A stretch of 64,000 bases of DNA from Herpomyces periplanetae (Eukaryota; Ascomycota; Laboulbeniomycetes; Herpomycetales; Herpomycetaceae), in the NCBI GenBank assembly GCA_009733715.1, contig WMKJ01000004.1, positions 182,093 through 246,092 of the forward strand. Direction: 5' to 3'. The notes beneath the pieces were generated by a model. It was given only the letters and a program-made list of their open reading frames with translations, was not told the origin of the DNA and ran no database searches. Below, in pieces: positions 46,284 through 58,827 of this stretch (positions within the stretch are counted from its first letter, which is position 1; the number at the start of each line of letters is the position of its first letter). The position numbers and the translations under genes were made by a program.

Positions 46284-48577
46284 TAATCCCTGGGAAATCA
46301 CTTTTTTGCCATTTGTTTCTACGTGTGCGCATTGATATGTATGAATTACTCAAAGTATTGAAGGGCGCAAGCGTATGTTGGACCTAACTGCACGAGCCAA
46401 TACACTTTAATGGTAAAAGTGGTAGTATATTGACAATTTTTGGGCGAACAATTAATTCAGAGTGGTGGGGACGGAGCAAGTGAACGGAGTAACGATGATG
46501 AGAGCAGAAGCGGGGGGAAAACTTGCGAATAAAATTGGACGGGTGTTGGTGGAAGTATCTGGATTCGGAGTAGTGTGAGAATGAATATCTGTATCTATAC
46601 CTGAACATTTACATTTACAATTGCATTTTAATGTATACACGAACAGCCGTTTTCACGAAGTTTACAGCAACCCTCCGCCCCCCGTTGGCAGAGTAACTCA
46701 GGGGTACCAGGACTCTCAACAAAAAGCGTGAATGTCGCGCTTTCCCAGATATGGATCCTCTCACAAATCAGGCAAGCACGTCATCCCAAACGAGAAAAGA
46801 CGAGACGAGTAGTTAGTAAGCACTGGGCTTGTAAGGCTGAGTGTTGAGGTTGCTGGGGAAACTGTGTTCAGGTGCACCTTCCGGTTGGGGGACGCCATGT
46901 TTGGGGTGTAAACAGTCTTGGGTTTAATGGTGAGGTGCGAGGGTGAAGTTCACAGTGTGGGTGTGGTGACTGCTGGTGGATGTTGGAGTAATTGATTGAA
47001 GAGTTTGGCTGAGGCATGAAACTTGGGTAGAGTGTGAGAAATATGGGTTAGGTTGACTTGCCGGGTGCGATTATTCATAAATGTCAGTGCACTCGTCTTG
47101 ATGTTTAGTTTGATTCAGTTTGACGTGTGTAGGCATGTGGATTAGTGTAGGATGGAATATCGCTTTTTGGCTGAGGCGTTACTCCTGGTGTGTGTACATG
47201 CTTTGCTTTAGGAAAAAGAAAGTACAAGCTGAGTAGCCAATGTTAATTGTGTACCTGTTTCGGTACGATGGTGAAATGTACATACTTCATTACTACATGC
47301 ACATTACCCGTGAATATAGGCAAATCTAAATTCACCAGGGGGATGAACACCCGAACAAGCGAATTTTCTAGTAAAATTATGAATACTAATGTTAACGTAA
47401 AAAATTGGTAATTTAGTATAGCGTTAATTCATACATTGAAATATTTATCCATGCGCCCAAAATAATAACCCATTTCCCAGCACCTCCTCATCCTTATCAT
47501 TCGGCAGAGCTTCGTCTTTAAGTAAAAAGCCTGGAAAGGTTTCCCCGACACTGGTTATACTAACATTCCTGCTGACATGTGGCTCTACCAGTCAGTAAGC
47601 CTGTCATCATTGACACCGATACTACCCAACGTGGCGTTACCGGAGGTGGTGCGTGTACGGAGAAGTGGATGAAAAAAACCTCCCTCGTACAACTTTGAAG
47701 TCATTTTATTAGACGCAAACAAAACAGTGTAAACCGTAACCTAGGGAAATCAAAACACGAATTGTATTGCTGTACCCAACCCACTTTACATTCCCTCAAC
47801 CACGCCTAGTTGTCCATGCAAGCATTTAAAGGCTTAGTCGCGAGGCTCACATTTCCGTCGACCAAGCTCTTCCCATCTGCTATATATCAGTGTCACCACT
47901 CTCCCACGCCCAATCCATCCTATCCCACTTTATGTGTGCTACTCCTTTGGCCATTCATAAAACCAAAACCAAAGCCCAAAGCCTGCTTCATTCCCAACTT
48001 TCCTCTTCTCTCTCCTGCTCGCTCCGCGCTTCCCGGTCCTTCCTGTTTCGCCCTTCGCCGGCCCTGCATCGCCGCTTCCTATTTCGCTGCTCGCGCGTCC
48101 AATCCTCGGCGTCCTTCCTTCCACGGCTGCGCGGCCTTTCCCAATCGGTTCTGCCGGAATTTTGCACATTCCTTTGCTCGCGCACTTTTGGTCGGCCCGT
48201 GATTGGCGGGATTTGTTTATAATTGGCTCGCCCTGTTATCGTGCGTGCATCTTGTCCACGTGTGTTCTTGAGGTCAATTGTGTGTTCGTCCTGCTAAAAT
48301 TCTTTCCTTTAAATATCACACATTTTTTCATTCTTTTATTGTCTCCTCTTCCTATGGTTTTTTGTTTATTTGTTCCTATCATCTCCCGCTCTACCTAATT
48401 CTTTGTCTTCTGCGGTGTTCACTTCCCTCGGTTCCCTACTCACTTCCCATTAACAATTTCTCCCATCCGTCATATTCGATCCTCCTCTCTCGCGCTTGCG
48501 CGTGCGTGTGCGCCATTATCATTCCCCATATCTACTCCTCAATCTCTCAGTGAAAAGTTTGAACATTCTAGTGTACA
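46284..48577. other. Intergenic region upstream of the TPX2-motif gene
   Basis: About 2.3 kb with no supported gene. The last 600 bp are strongly pyrimidine-rich on the plus strand, and overlapping ORFs there (47810-48222, 48162-48553) are Ser/Pro/Leu/Phe-rich and uninformative. A CACGTG core is at 48257-48262. Confidence 0.55.
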
Positions 48578-51198
48578 ATGAACTCGGAAAATATTTCACC
48601 TGTGCTAACGCGTAGTTCATCAATCGACCGACCGGCTACCCTAACGTTGCTCGCGTGTGATCCATCGGTAAAACAAGCTGCCACTGCTGCCTCTTCAACG
48701 CCAGATCTAATAAAACGTGACGCGTCGCTCTCTCCTGTCATTGTTGCTCGGACTCCCCTTTCCGAAGTTAAATCAAACGTCGCCGTATCCGCGACAAGTT
48801 TACACAATTCTGCACCGAATGACCAAGACATAATGTACTATGCTCCATCTACATCTGAAAATATGAAGAAGCTACTATCCATCGCCAGCGGACTTAAAGA
48901 GTCCGCTTGGTCTTCATCCTCCCCAACTTCCCGTTCCAATCGCTCTTCCTTGTCAAACTCTCCTGTTGCTCATACCAGATCTTCCGCGGAAGTAACTGTC
49001 GTCTCTCGTTTAGCGCTTTTCAATTGTCGTGCTCCCCTTGATTGTCCATCTCTACCCACTCCTTCATTTAAAAACCCGTGCGACGTGGACACACCGTCAG
49101 ATGTATCCCAGGCCGTGCTTAATGCAAACCAAGTCTCATCTTCGCCCTCTGAGAACCCTTACGCAGCCGTTGACACGACTTTCAATAATTCAGGTATGCG
49201 CATAAACCACATCACTTAAAACTTCCTACGCTACTCCGTTATTTTCTAACCCTTGTCCTTTGATTATCGTTTACAGATCATCCAGCGTTAAAGCAGTCCT
49301 CTTTCGGTCATCGTGTTCCAATTCATAACACTAAAATCCCAAATCATTTCGAACTTCCCGTCTCTCCATTGACGCCTTATGCGTCTCTCAATGGTATACG
49401 AGTCTGTTTATCGCCTTCGCCTGGTCGTTCAATCGTCATTAAATCCCAAGTCACACCCGACGCTTCTGTCGGCGAACTTTCTAAAGTCGAAGATATTTCT
49501 TCCACCAGCATCGACACCGTTGAGATTCCTGTCTCCCGTTCCGAACTTTCACACCTTACTCCAACCGTACAGCCTACCATGGATGTGATTCCTCACTGCG
49601 AAAGTGATGCAACCGTCACTGTCTGTGCAGAGTCTGTTTGTCCCGATGGGATTTTGCCTGCTGAATCAAGTTTCGATACAAATTACGCCGCAGATGTTTC
49701 GTCCGATTGTGTTAATGATCTACCGTCACATGAATCGAATGATGCCTCTATTAGTTTAGAGTCCTTTGAGAGTGATAATAACGTGTTGCTTGATGCTCGT
49801 GAACCCCGTCAAGATAGTCTCGAACCCACGAACGATGTCTCCTTTGAGGAGGAGACTCTGATAAACCGTGTATCTTGTGTTCATCTAAACGAACCTACGG
49901 ACCAACCCGCTGCTCCTGAAGATGAGAAAAATGATCCCGTCGCTGCTCCTCATCTGAATGTTGATACAGAGCTTAATTCCCACTCCGGTGTTGCTCCTGT
50001 CCCTGAGGTTCATACAACTTCACGAGACGAATCACAGGAAACTTCGTCAGAATCTTTCGCAGAGAGTCCTAAGCATTTAGACAGCTCTGTTGCTACTTCG
50101 GTTTCGGATGAGATTGTGCAGTCTACAGGAAGGCCTAGTGTACCGATGCTTTTAATTCCAGATTCAACTGGCACTTTGGCCGGCAGAACCAAATCAAGCG
50201 TTCACGAGTCTGGTGCTCGATCTGCTGCGCAAAGCGTTAGGAATACATCGGCATCTTCTATTGGCAAACATTCCGTGACCAGAAATATAAGGTCGTCACA
50301 GAGTACTACCCAAAGTGTTTCTGCAAAGAGTAGGAGTAATGAGCCTAGCCTTCCACCCTCCTTATTACGTCCAATGAGCATTGTTTTACCCGGGGATCGT
50401 ATATCTGTGCGCATGCGTGAGGCTCATCGTCAAAAGTTGTTGCGTGAACAAGAGGAAGAGCGCCGACGGAGAGCATTTAAAGCAAGGCCAATTCCCAAAA
50501 GTGTTATCGCTGGTCCGTCACCTAATTTGGCCGTCCGGAAAACTCTTACAAGTCGCGCCCGTGAGGACAATGCTACAAGTTCGCCTCGGGCTACTTCGGC
50601 AACAAGTTTTACTAGCGGTACATCGAGGGGCGAGTTATTCCAAAATGTGCCAGGCAATCGAGCAAGTATGGGAGGTACTGCTGTCAGAAAAGTTTCAAAT
50701 CGAATGTCTATGATGGCATCGTCCCGAAAACCAGCTACTGCATTGGCTACACCACGACGCAATTCACTAGTGAGTCGTAAAGAGAATGTTAGTGGTGACC
50801 GGTCCGCGAGGGATTCCAAGTTGATATCTGGAAAGCCATTAGCCCGCGTGGGCTTACGAGAGAAACGCACAAATTTACTAGACTTAAAGACGCCCTCGAA
50901 AGAGGGCTCAAAGGTTGTGACTTCGGCAGCAGCCCGTGAGCCGGTTCGACGGATGTCTGATATGTCCGCGGTGTCTGCCTCATCTAAGAGTAGTGGAACG
51001 TCGTCGCTTCGAAAGCGGGGTGCAACTATCAATGAGAGAAAAAATCTAGGTAGACTTGAAGATCGGGCTAAGGTAGCCAACCAAGCTAGGCTGGAAGCGG
51101 CTCTGCGCGATCGTAAAGCCAGTCAAGAGTGGGCAAAGAGGCAGCAGCAACGAAGGCGAACGAGCGGGAGAACTGGTGAAACAGCTTGTGCTCATTAA
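48578..51198 (+). CDS. Ser-rich protein with TPX2-like FKARP motif
   Basis: Exons 48578-49193 and 49277-51198 encode 845 residues; donor GTATGC, acceptor TTTACAG, phase consistent. Most of the protein is Ser/Thr/Pro-rich and probably disordered. Around 590-625 a charged helix, HRQKLLREQEEERRRRAFKA, runs into FKARPIPKS (about 606), the signature of TPX2-family microtubule/Aurora-associated domains. The C-terminus has a second helical block (NQARLEAALRDRKASQEWAK) that matches the xxRxASREWAxxQ ending remembered from uncharacterised filamentous-ascomycete proteins with the same FKARP motif. A microtubule or spindle association is plausible for the family; it is not shown here. No enzymatic domain was seen. 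Confidence 0.72.
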
Positions 51199-51496
51199 GA
51201 TTGTTAAGCTAGTCGTCGATAGTTTGTTTCTTATCTTTGAAGAGCTGCCATACCCTCGATGACAGGTCTCGATTCGAGTGTAGCATCATTGACCGGGGCA
51301 GCAGGCCGGCTGTAGCGCTGATGTGGTGTAGCCTGGCAGAGCAGAAAAGTATATCAAGTTTCCCTGGAGCTTGTCGAACCATTGTTTAATTTTGCTTATC
51401 GGTAGCATAGCGCGTGCGTATTTGAGTAATATATATTAATTTCGACTTTGCAACTATTTTTTAAGTTTGGGTTTTATACACCAAGTGAATATCATC

Positions 51497-52830
51497 ATGT
51501 TAGTCGATCCAGCTACGAGTAGCTGCGGCGGTGGCAGTGGTGGTGATGACCGTAGGGATGAAGGCGTCGCCCTGATGATACCTGGGCCCGTAGAACTGGA
51601 TCTACGTGTTCAGCATGCATTATCCAGTGAAAGGTAAATTAATGTAGCAGCGACGGGCTGCCAGTCAGAGTTTGTCTTAACGAGTTATTTTCTAGTGAGT
51701 CTCATATGAGCGCATCGTTTGCAAAGTGTTATCAGAATGTGCTCAAGAATGTGAAGCGTATAGTCGGAACCGATCCCGAGGGTGAAGCAGAGGCATTTGT
51801 TATAAGTGGATCCGGCACGCTTGGGTGGGATCAGGTAGCCGTAAACTTGATAAATCCCGGCAATCAATCGAGTGGCGACACGGCATTGGTTATACAAACG
51901 GGATACTTTGGTGCAGGGTTCGCGGATTGTCTACGTGCATACGGGGCCGCAGTTCGTATAGTCAGCGCGGATCGACCAGGCGAACAAGTTAACATAGAAA
52001 GGCTAAAGACCATTTTAACAGAGCGATCGTGGAAACTTGTTACCGTTACGCACGTTGACACGTCGACTGGTGTGCGAAACAATGTACAACGTATTGCGCA
52101 GCTTGTACACAGCATTAGCCCAAACACGTTGATTGTCGTGGATGGTGTGTGTAGCATTGGTTGTGAAGAATTTCATTTTGATGAATGGGGCATTGATTGT
52201 GTGTTAACGGCTAGTCAAAAAGCTCTGGGATGCGCTGCTGGTTTGAGTATAGTTGTAGCGTCAAAGCGTGCATTAGAAGCCTTTGAACGTCGTCAATTAA
52301 ATCCACTTCCGCCTGCTGCTTATTTTGCTTCATGGAACAAATGGAGACCTATTTTGAAGAAGTACGCCACTGGACAAGCCGCCTATTTTGCTACACCTGC
52401 TACTCAATTAATTCGTGCATTCGATGTAGCCTTACAATTACTCGTAGAAGATGGCGTTGAACGAAGAATTTCCGAGCATGCTAAAGCTGCCGCTACATTA
52501 AGGCAGGGCCTTGATTCAACTTTATCAATCGGTCTTATACCTGGTAAAACAATTGACGATTCCATGGCCAACGGTTTAACAGCAATTAGATTGCCCCAAG
52601 GTTTGCAAGCGAGTGATCTGGTTTTTGCAATGGCAAAGCATGGTGTCGTGGTAGCCGGAGGTTTATCACTTGATTGTTTCCGGGAAATGTTGCCCGATGG
52701 TGTCAACATACCATCTCCCAGTGATTTTATTCGAATTGGACATATGGGTGGAGGAAGAAAGGTTGAGCGTATCCAACAAACTTTACGGGTGGTCAAAGTT
52801 GCCTTGAATGAATTACTCGCCAAAAATTAA
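51497..52830 (+). CDS. AGX1: Alanine-glyoxylate aminotransferase
   Basis: Exons 51497-51633 and 51696-52830 encode 423 residues; the 62-nt intron starts GTAAAT and ends TTCTAG. This class V aminotransferase uses PLP to convert alanine plus glyoxylate to pyruvate plus glycine. Visible landmarks are LMIPGPVEL, SGSGTLGWD, YGAAVRIV, VTHVDTSTGVRNN, VVDGVCSIGCEEF-type block, the PLP lysine in TASQKALG (about Lys221), AYFATPATQLI and FIRIGHMG near the end. The first 24 residues are Gly/Asp-rich and have no counterpart in yeast Agx1. No clear peroxisomal (SKL) signal is present: the C-terminus is LLAKN. Its start is 298 bp after the upstream gene on the same strand, and its end is 200 bp from the CHK1 stop. 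Confidence 0.94.
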
Positions 52831-53030
52831 TCTATTGCATTCCATGTAAACCAGTTACCCAATCGAGAAATCTTTTGATAATTTGCTTGATTTGTTTGTC
52901 TTGGTAAACGTACGGGTTAAAACGATGCAATAGCGAAGAGATTGGTTACCATTAATTAATGTATAATTCCCAAACTATCTTGAAATCGTAGAGTAGCAAT
53001 CGAGGTTTTTAGGAAGCATAGATTTTTCAA

Positions 53031-54988
53031 TCAAGCGGCAGGAGGTGTAAGAACGGCATCACGACACAGAAGGACGACTCTCTTGAAGACCCGGCGCCAC
53101 TCTACTGGATCGCCCTTGGATTTAACGAAACGAATTTCGCGCAGACCATCGTAATTTGAGCCGGATGGTTTAAATGATGATTTCAAGGTTTCAATGAGTA
53201 TAATACCGTGTAGACGTTGCTTTCGGGAATCTAATCCGCGAAATTGAAGAAAGAGAGGCTCATCTTTATCATTTTGGAAATTTGCTTCATTGGATGCTGT
53301 TACCGCGTTAGTCTGATGAACTAAGGATGGTTCGGGTAATGTAGAACTTGCGATAGGCGGAAACCCCATACGACACAGAGCTTCGTGAATTAGGCCCAAA
53401 AGTAGGCGTGATGATAACCTGGAAAAAAATCGTGCCATAGAGTGTGCGGGAAGTACATCACGAAAGCGACGAGCTTGTTGAGTTAATGATAGGGGAACTC
53501 CGGGAGACGAAGCAAATTGTGTAAGGGAGGGCTCTGTATTGGAGAGATGATCTACCATATCACGGTCATGCGCGGAACCGTTTGAAGAGTGAGTACCCGT
53601 AAAATTCCGTATATGGATATCATCGACACTGGCTGGAACGGGTTGACTTAAACTCGTTAAATCTAGTCCCCCGTGGGTAGGTCTGCCCATCCAAGATCGG
53701 GGGACATGTTCCGCAGGTTGTGAAGCAGCGAACTGGGGGCCGGAATCATCATCTTTAAGTAATTCATTGCGCACTAAGCGATCTTGTTCCTCGAATAGCC
53801 ATTTTTCCGGTTGTAAAGCCGTTCCATTGGTCTTTTGCGATAACACCTCACCACCTAAATCTATACGTAGCGCTTCGAGCATTTGAGTTGCGAGCATAAC
53901 GGGATTTACCACTCGACCGGATGGACTCAAGTGTGGATTAGCCCGAGCAAACCAGGGATGACGGCGAATTTCTTCGAGAGAAAAACGTTCTTCCGGGGCA
54001 ACTTTGAGCACACCACGTAATAGAGACCGGATTCCCGGCGGTATCTTATCCCATAACTCATCCTTAGTATGTCCGTCTGATGCAACATATTCGGCAAATT
54101 CATAGCTTCGGGTCATGGATGGTTCATCCCACGGTGTATTGCCCACTAGCAGGACGAATAGGACGATACCAGATGACCAAATATCGGCGCGGGCGGCGTC
54201 GTAGCTCCCGCTGCCGTGCTTGGAATCGCCTCTTCGATCTAGTATTTCAGGTGCCATGTAAGGAGGACTTCCACAGATAGTGTTACACAATCTTCGTTGA
54301 CCGTTCCGTTGAAACAGCGTGGCTAAACCAAAATCAGCTAGTTTCAAGTCACCTTCGCCCGATAATAGTATGTTTTCCGGTTTAATATCCCTATGTGCTA
54401 CACCTTTATCATGCATATAGCTTACAGCACTTATCAACTGACTAAAGTAAAAATGTGCGACGTCCTCGCCAACTCCTTGATCAGCTTCAATTTTGTCAAA
54501 GAGATCTCCGCCGTCGGCCAATTCCATGGCAATCCACAACCAGTCCACATCCTCACCATGGTTAATAAACTGGATGATATTCTGATGCTTCTCCAAGTGA
54601 CGATGCAGGATAATTTCCGTATTAAGTTGTTTAGCGCGCAAACGCCCGACCTGAAAAACGTGGGATTTATTAATGAATTTAACGGCTATTACCGGTTGAC
54701 TTCGCTGTAGAGGACAAGCCTTGCGTATACTAAATTTGTGATAAAATACCGTTGGGGATAATTAGTTTGTGTTTATGACAACATTTAAGCCATGGTTTTG
54801 GCCACGGAGCGTTTTTCATGACGAGTATCACACTCTGCGATGGTCATGTCTATGCTCGCTCTTGCGTCTACTACTAACAATGCATATGCACCTTGACCAA
54901 TCGTGCCCGATACTAAGCGAAACGGTAAATTTGTCGGCAACGGTGCGACATTTTGCGACTGGGCAACTTGATTAAACCATGTTCCCAT
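53031..54988 (-). CDS. CHK1: DNA-damage checkpoint kinase Chk1
   Basis: Exons 54988-54879 and 54729-53031 encode 602 residues. The 149-nt intron (GTTAGT...TTTAG) splits the glycine loop and joins GTIGQGAYAFIRKACPL. Kinase elements are Lys54 in AVKFINK, the hinge AMELADGGDLFDKIEAD, the catalytic HRDIKPEN (Asp151), DFG (169) and CGSPPYMAPEIL; GDLFDKIEADQGVGEDVAH is diagnostic of Chk1. After the kinase domain is a regulatory linker with SQ/TQ sites (LSQKT, LSQPV, LTQFA, LTQQA), expected targets of ATR/ATM-type kinases. The C-terminal block FRDVLPAHSMARFFSRLSS and KGDPVEWRRVFKRVVLLC is the conserved fungal tail. Chk1 halts the cell cycle by phosphorylating Cdc25-type targets. It is convergent with AGX1. 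Confidence 0.95.
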
Positions 54989-56056
54989 TTAATTTGTGCA
55001 CGCATACAAACACAGAGATACGCACGAGTAACATAGAATGTTTAACAATGATTAAAATACTGTAAAAATATACGCGCACTCACACTCACGTTCATATCAA
55101 TTTGTCTGTCCATGCATGTAACCAGCGGCTTTTATAAATGATAATTGTTTCTTGTATAATTCTCATACATATGCACACACATGTAAGTTCTGTTTCGTAT
55201 ATTTTTTCTGTATATTTACTTCAAAAAAAAACAATCTTCCATTGCAGTGATAAATCACGATCCACACAATTTGATCGTCTTAAAAGTTCACGATGCCCAA
55301 AAATTCCTCACGCCACATGCACCGCCACCAACTTCGCTTAGTTATACACAAGCTATGACGTATATGTTTTTCAGCAGTTTGTTCACGTAGAATGACGTAG
55401 AGGCCTGACCACGGTATATGTTATGTAATAATGACGTAAAAGGCAATTTAAATGTGGTTTTGCGCGTGGGCGCGTTTAAGTGATACGATGGATGAAGTTA
55501 GACAGATGAAAGGTTTCACTTTAAGATTGGAGTATGTGTGAAATAATGGTAAATATTGTTGTTTAGGTTAAAAGGAAGAAGAGGGAATTGGTAATTATAA
55601 TGTATGTGTCAATAGGTAAAAGTGAAGGATAGAATTGTTATCGACATATTTCCTAGGGTAAAGGATATAGCACCGAGGAGTAATTAAAAAATATTACACT
55701 AATAAATGAAGTTGACACGGATATTTTTATATAGGAATGAGTATAGGGCGAGGAATTGAAGGGAAAAGTTAATGATGGAGGAGTAAATAGGTTGGAGAAG
55801 GGGGGCCGGACTAATTTTACCGGAAGATCTTGCAGGGATGGCGTAATGTCACAATGGGTGGATTTATCGTCAACTATGAAGGTTAACTGTGTGCAATCAG
55901 GTATGTATGATCTATCCTCATTACATGCCTAAAGCGGGGAGGAGATGTGCGCGCAAAATGATCATCTGAATACATAAATGTTTCCGGATAAAATTCAACG
56001 CATACCAAACCCGATTTCAGCCGTAATTAGCAAAGCTAACTTGTACGTGCCTATAT
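54989..56056. other. Intergenic region upstream of CHK1
   Basis: About 1.07 kb, AT-rich, no supported gene and no strong motif. The first 350 bp hold short CA/TG-rich tracts. Confidence 0.55.
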
Positions 56057-57275
56057 TTACATTCGCGAATGAAGTGAATCGAGGCGCTCACAACTCTTTA
56101 ATTTCATTTTACGAGCAGCGTTTATCTTTTTCTGATCGGTAAAAAGCCAGCCATGGGCTTCATGATATAGTCTATCGCGCTTCTGTCGTTCCAGCTGACA
56201 CTGATCATTCAACTCTTTCATGAATTGGACTTCCGCTTTGCGGTCTAACATGTCCCATTGCTGCTGCGTATAACTTTCGACTTCACTTGGATTTGTCCAG
56301 TATTGTATATGAAGCTGATTCGTATGACGTGATAGAGTGTAGGGAGGATGGGGGGAAGAAAATATCATGGTAGGAGAACTCGGGATGAATAAATCTTGGA
56401 GAATATTCAAAAAGAACGGTAACAAGATTATGAGTAAAGGTAAAAAGGCCATGAGCGAAATTTGTTCGGATTGATTGGAATTAGCATCATCGGTCGCTCG
56501 GGTAGCCCGCCGGCGCGGATTGTTCCAACCAAACTGTTGCATTCGAATATTCTGATTGCCAAAATTGAAAATGAAACCTGGACCTCCATCGAATAATCTA
56601 CCACCGCCTAATTTAGTTAATTAGTACAAAGTTTAAATAAATTAAATGGGTTGGTGTTTAATTAAACTTACTCATTGAACCGCCAAATATACCTGCACCA
56701 CCGAAGAATTGTCGGAATAAATCTTCAGGGGAAATTTCAGGCTCGAAAATATTGCTAGCATTAGGCTGGCTATTGGCTGTTCGGGAAAATCGCGTAAATG
56801 GGGAAGCTGAAGGAGTACTTGAAGCGAACCGACTATCTGGATCACCGCCAAATTTATCATATTTTGAGCGTTTAGTCGGATCCGATAATACTTGGAAGGC
56901 TCGTGATACAACTAAGTATTTTGAAGAATGTGTTAGCTAGTGTACATTGGGATGATAATGGGTATACTTACGCTTGAATGCTTCATCTGCTCCGGTATGG
57001 CCATTTTTATCAGGGTGAGTGAGCAAACTTAATCGTCTATAGGCCTTTTTGATATCAGAATCCGAACATGTTCGTCTTACGGATTCCAGATCAAGGATAT
57101 CGTAAAACGAGGTAGGCGAACATTTTAGTATTCGTATTACGGTTTGCTTTTGTTCGATTGTGTAAGATCGATTCGCACTACCATCATGATGCGTTCGATT
57201 TTTCATACCGGAATCTCCATCCCGTTTAGAATTGGCATTGAAGCCGCTGCTACTTGCGTTTGAACCGAATGGCAT
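56057..57275 (-). CDS. HLJ1: ER-membrane J-domain protein Hlj1/DNAJB12-like
   Basis: Exons 57275-56972, 56911-56672 and 56607-56057 encode 364 residues with consistent phase (both donors GTAAGT). The J domain spans about 56-125: FYDILDLE, the HPD triad at 87-89 in LLTHPDKNG, then AFQVLSDPTKRSKYDKFGGD. A Gly/Phe-rich region (FRQFFGGAGIFGGS, GFIFNFGNQN) follows. One membrane segment is at about 232-256 (ISLMAFLPLLIILLPFFLN), and the tail resembles the DUF1977 region of DNAJB12/14 and Hlj1. These tail-anchored-like Hsp40s sit on the cytosolic face of the ER and recruit Hsp70 for ERAD and membrane-protein quality control. It is divergent from AIM19. A 52-bp sequence upstream of its start recurs inverted at the window's right end. 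Confidence 0.92.
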
Positions 57276-57455
57276 GAATAATTTGTGTTATAAAATTGAT
57301 TCCCACACATTCACGATTTAGCGTTAATAACTTCCAGTACACCCACACACCTGCACACGCGCTCCTGCAATCTCGCTATACCTTAACTACACTGAATTTT
57401 CCCCGACTGTCCTACGAGATCTCTTTCAACATGCATCCATTTGGAAGCTTTGATG

Positions 57456-57507
57456 AACTCGAATGAGTAGAACAACCTTTTATCTAATGGTGAACTGATT
57501 AAAATGG
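57456..57507 (+). repeat. 52-bp sequence repeated inverted at 63949-64000
   Basis: Read 5'-3' it matches the reverse complement of the last 52 bases of the window at 51 of 52 positions; the mismatch is C at 57460. It lies 181 bp upstream of the HLJ1 ATG. The match stops at 57508 on one side and is cut by the window edge on the other. Confidence 0.95.
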
Positions 57508-57572
57508 TATACTAAAATGACGATATTATTACGAATGAACGGAACACTTCAGGTGAAATCCCTTTGCTACGA

Positions 57573-57592
57573 ATGTATGTATGTATGTATGT
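57573..57592. repeat. ATGT microsatellite (five units)
   Basis: Five perfect tandem ATGT units in the HLJ1/AIM19 intergenic region. No function implied. Confidence 0.9.
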
Positions 57593-57979
57593 AAGGCAAC
57601 GTGCAGTTAACGAACGAACGACCGAGCGTAATTTCAATCTGCAATGACACCACCAACCCCAAAAGATCACTTTTGACGCTAAAGAAACATCCACGTATAG
57701 GTCGAAATAATATAAATAATAGAAGTGGTTTTCCCTGGACCGGTCGCGCAAATCAAGCTATTTTCAACTCTGAACCAAGTCTCGGAATTTCTACTTCACC
57801 GAACCGGCACTAGCCACAACTACGATTTGTAATAGGTGTGGCGAGTGGGGTCGGAATCCGGATAAACAAAAGTGCGGTGGGGGGAGTTCGGGAGACGCGT
57901 TTTGGTGATGCAAATTTAAAAAAGTTACTCGGTTGTCATTGTTAATTTTTAAGAGGGGAATATCTGACGGGGGGGCTTA

Positions 57980-58550
57980 ATGATGTCCAATTTATCTTCA
58001 AATGAATCACCTGTTAATTCTACCGTTAAATTTTTACGAAGCTGGGGGGGTAAGTTGATGTATTGTGTTGGCCGAAAATATTTTGATTTGGAATTTACCT
58101 ACTAATTTTTACGTAGACAGTCCTGTTCCGCCCACTATTTTGGCCGCTCTTGTTACATCACTACATATACGACCAATTCAACCGCTTCCTTTATTATTTC
58201 CACCAGCCTTACTCTTCGCATCCTACATCAATGTTGTCGGTGGTTTTAAGCGAGAGGCTGCGGGAATTAATGCTTCCTTTAGTTTTATATACCTTGGCTT
58301 AGCATTAAGAAGAAAGCAGGTGGGCAGCTTTGGTTTGATTCGCACTCACATTAACATTTATGTTAATATATTATTACGTATTAATGGCAAGGCATTCCGC
58401 TCGAAATTCTCTGCTCCCGGCATTATACGAGGGGCAGCTCTCGTACTCAGTGCGGCCAATGTAGTTGGGGGTGGTTTGGCGTACATTGTTGATAGCTCTC
58501 CATCAGATTATTCCAATGGTGATGAGAATAATGAGCGCTATACGCAGTAA
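57980..58550 (+). CDS. AIM19: Aim19-family small mitochondrial membrane protein
   Basis: Exon 1 is 57980-58049 (ATG ATG TCC...) and exon 2 starts at 58117 after ACGTAG, creating SWGDSPVPPTILAALVTSL. Reading straight on to 58550 gives 167 residues. A possible second intron, 58320-58391 (CAG|GTGGGC...CAAG|GC), is a multiple of three without stops; removing it joins RRKQ to AFRSKFSAPG and gives 143 residues, closer to the family core. Aim19 hallmarks are IRPIQPLPLLFPPALLFASY, GFKREAAGINASFSFIYL and GIIRGAALVLSAANVVGGGL, with several hydrophobic segments. Yeast Aim19 is a mitochondrial protein of unknown molecular function, named for a mitochondrial-inheritance phenotype. It is divergent from HLJ1. 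Confidence 0.85.
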
Positions 58551-58827
58551 TTCAATCGTTTGCAAGAAAATTAAACCTTAGTGTAGGTTGAAGATTTCAA
58601 CTTTTATCTTTAGAACAGGTTGATTAACAGCTACGGTTGTACTGGGCAAGGTACATGACGACTATTAATAGGTATTTAATAGAATAACTGTAACATGTTA
58701 CAAACAAAGTTGACGCTAATTAGCATGTCGGAATCCTGTAACTCGGTGTTAAAGAAGTTGTCTTTTGACTAGGTTGATAATGGGAAGGGACCATTGTGAA
58801 CCTTCAACTAAGGCAATCGAGCCTTGT

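Larger units (their letters stand above)
57276..57979. other. Divergent promoter region, HLJ1 / AIM19
   Basis: 704 bp between two outward-facing genes. It contains the 57456-57507 repeat and an ATGT microsatellite at 57573-57592. Short ORFs have no recognisable content. Confidence 0.6.

Noticed and set aside
47810-48553. Overlapping plus and minus ORFs before the TPX2-motif gene
   Set aside because: Pyrimidine-rich promoter sequence gives Ser/Pro/Leu/Phe ORFs in several frames.
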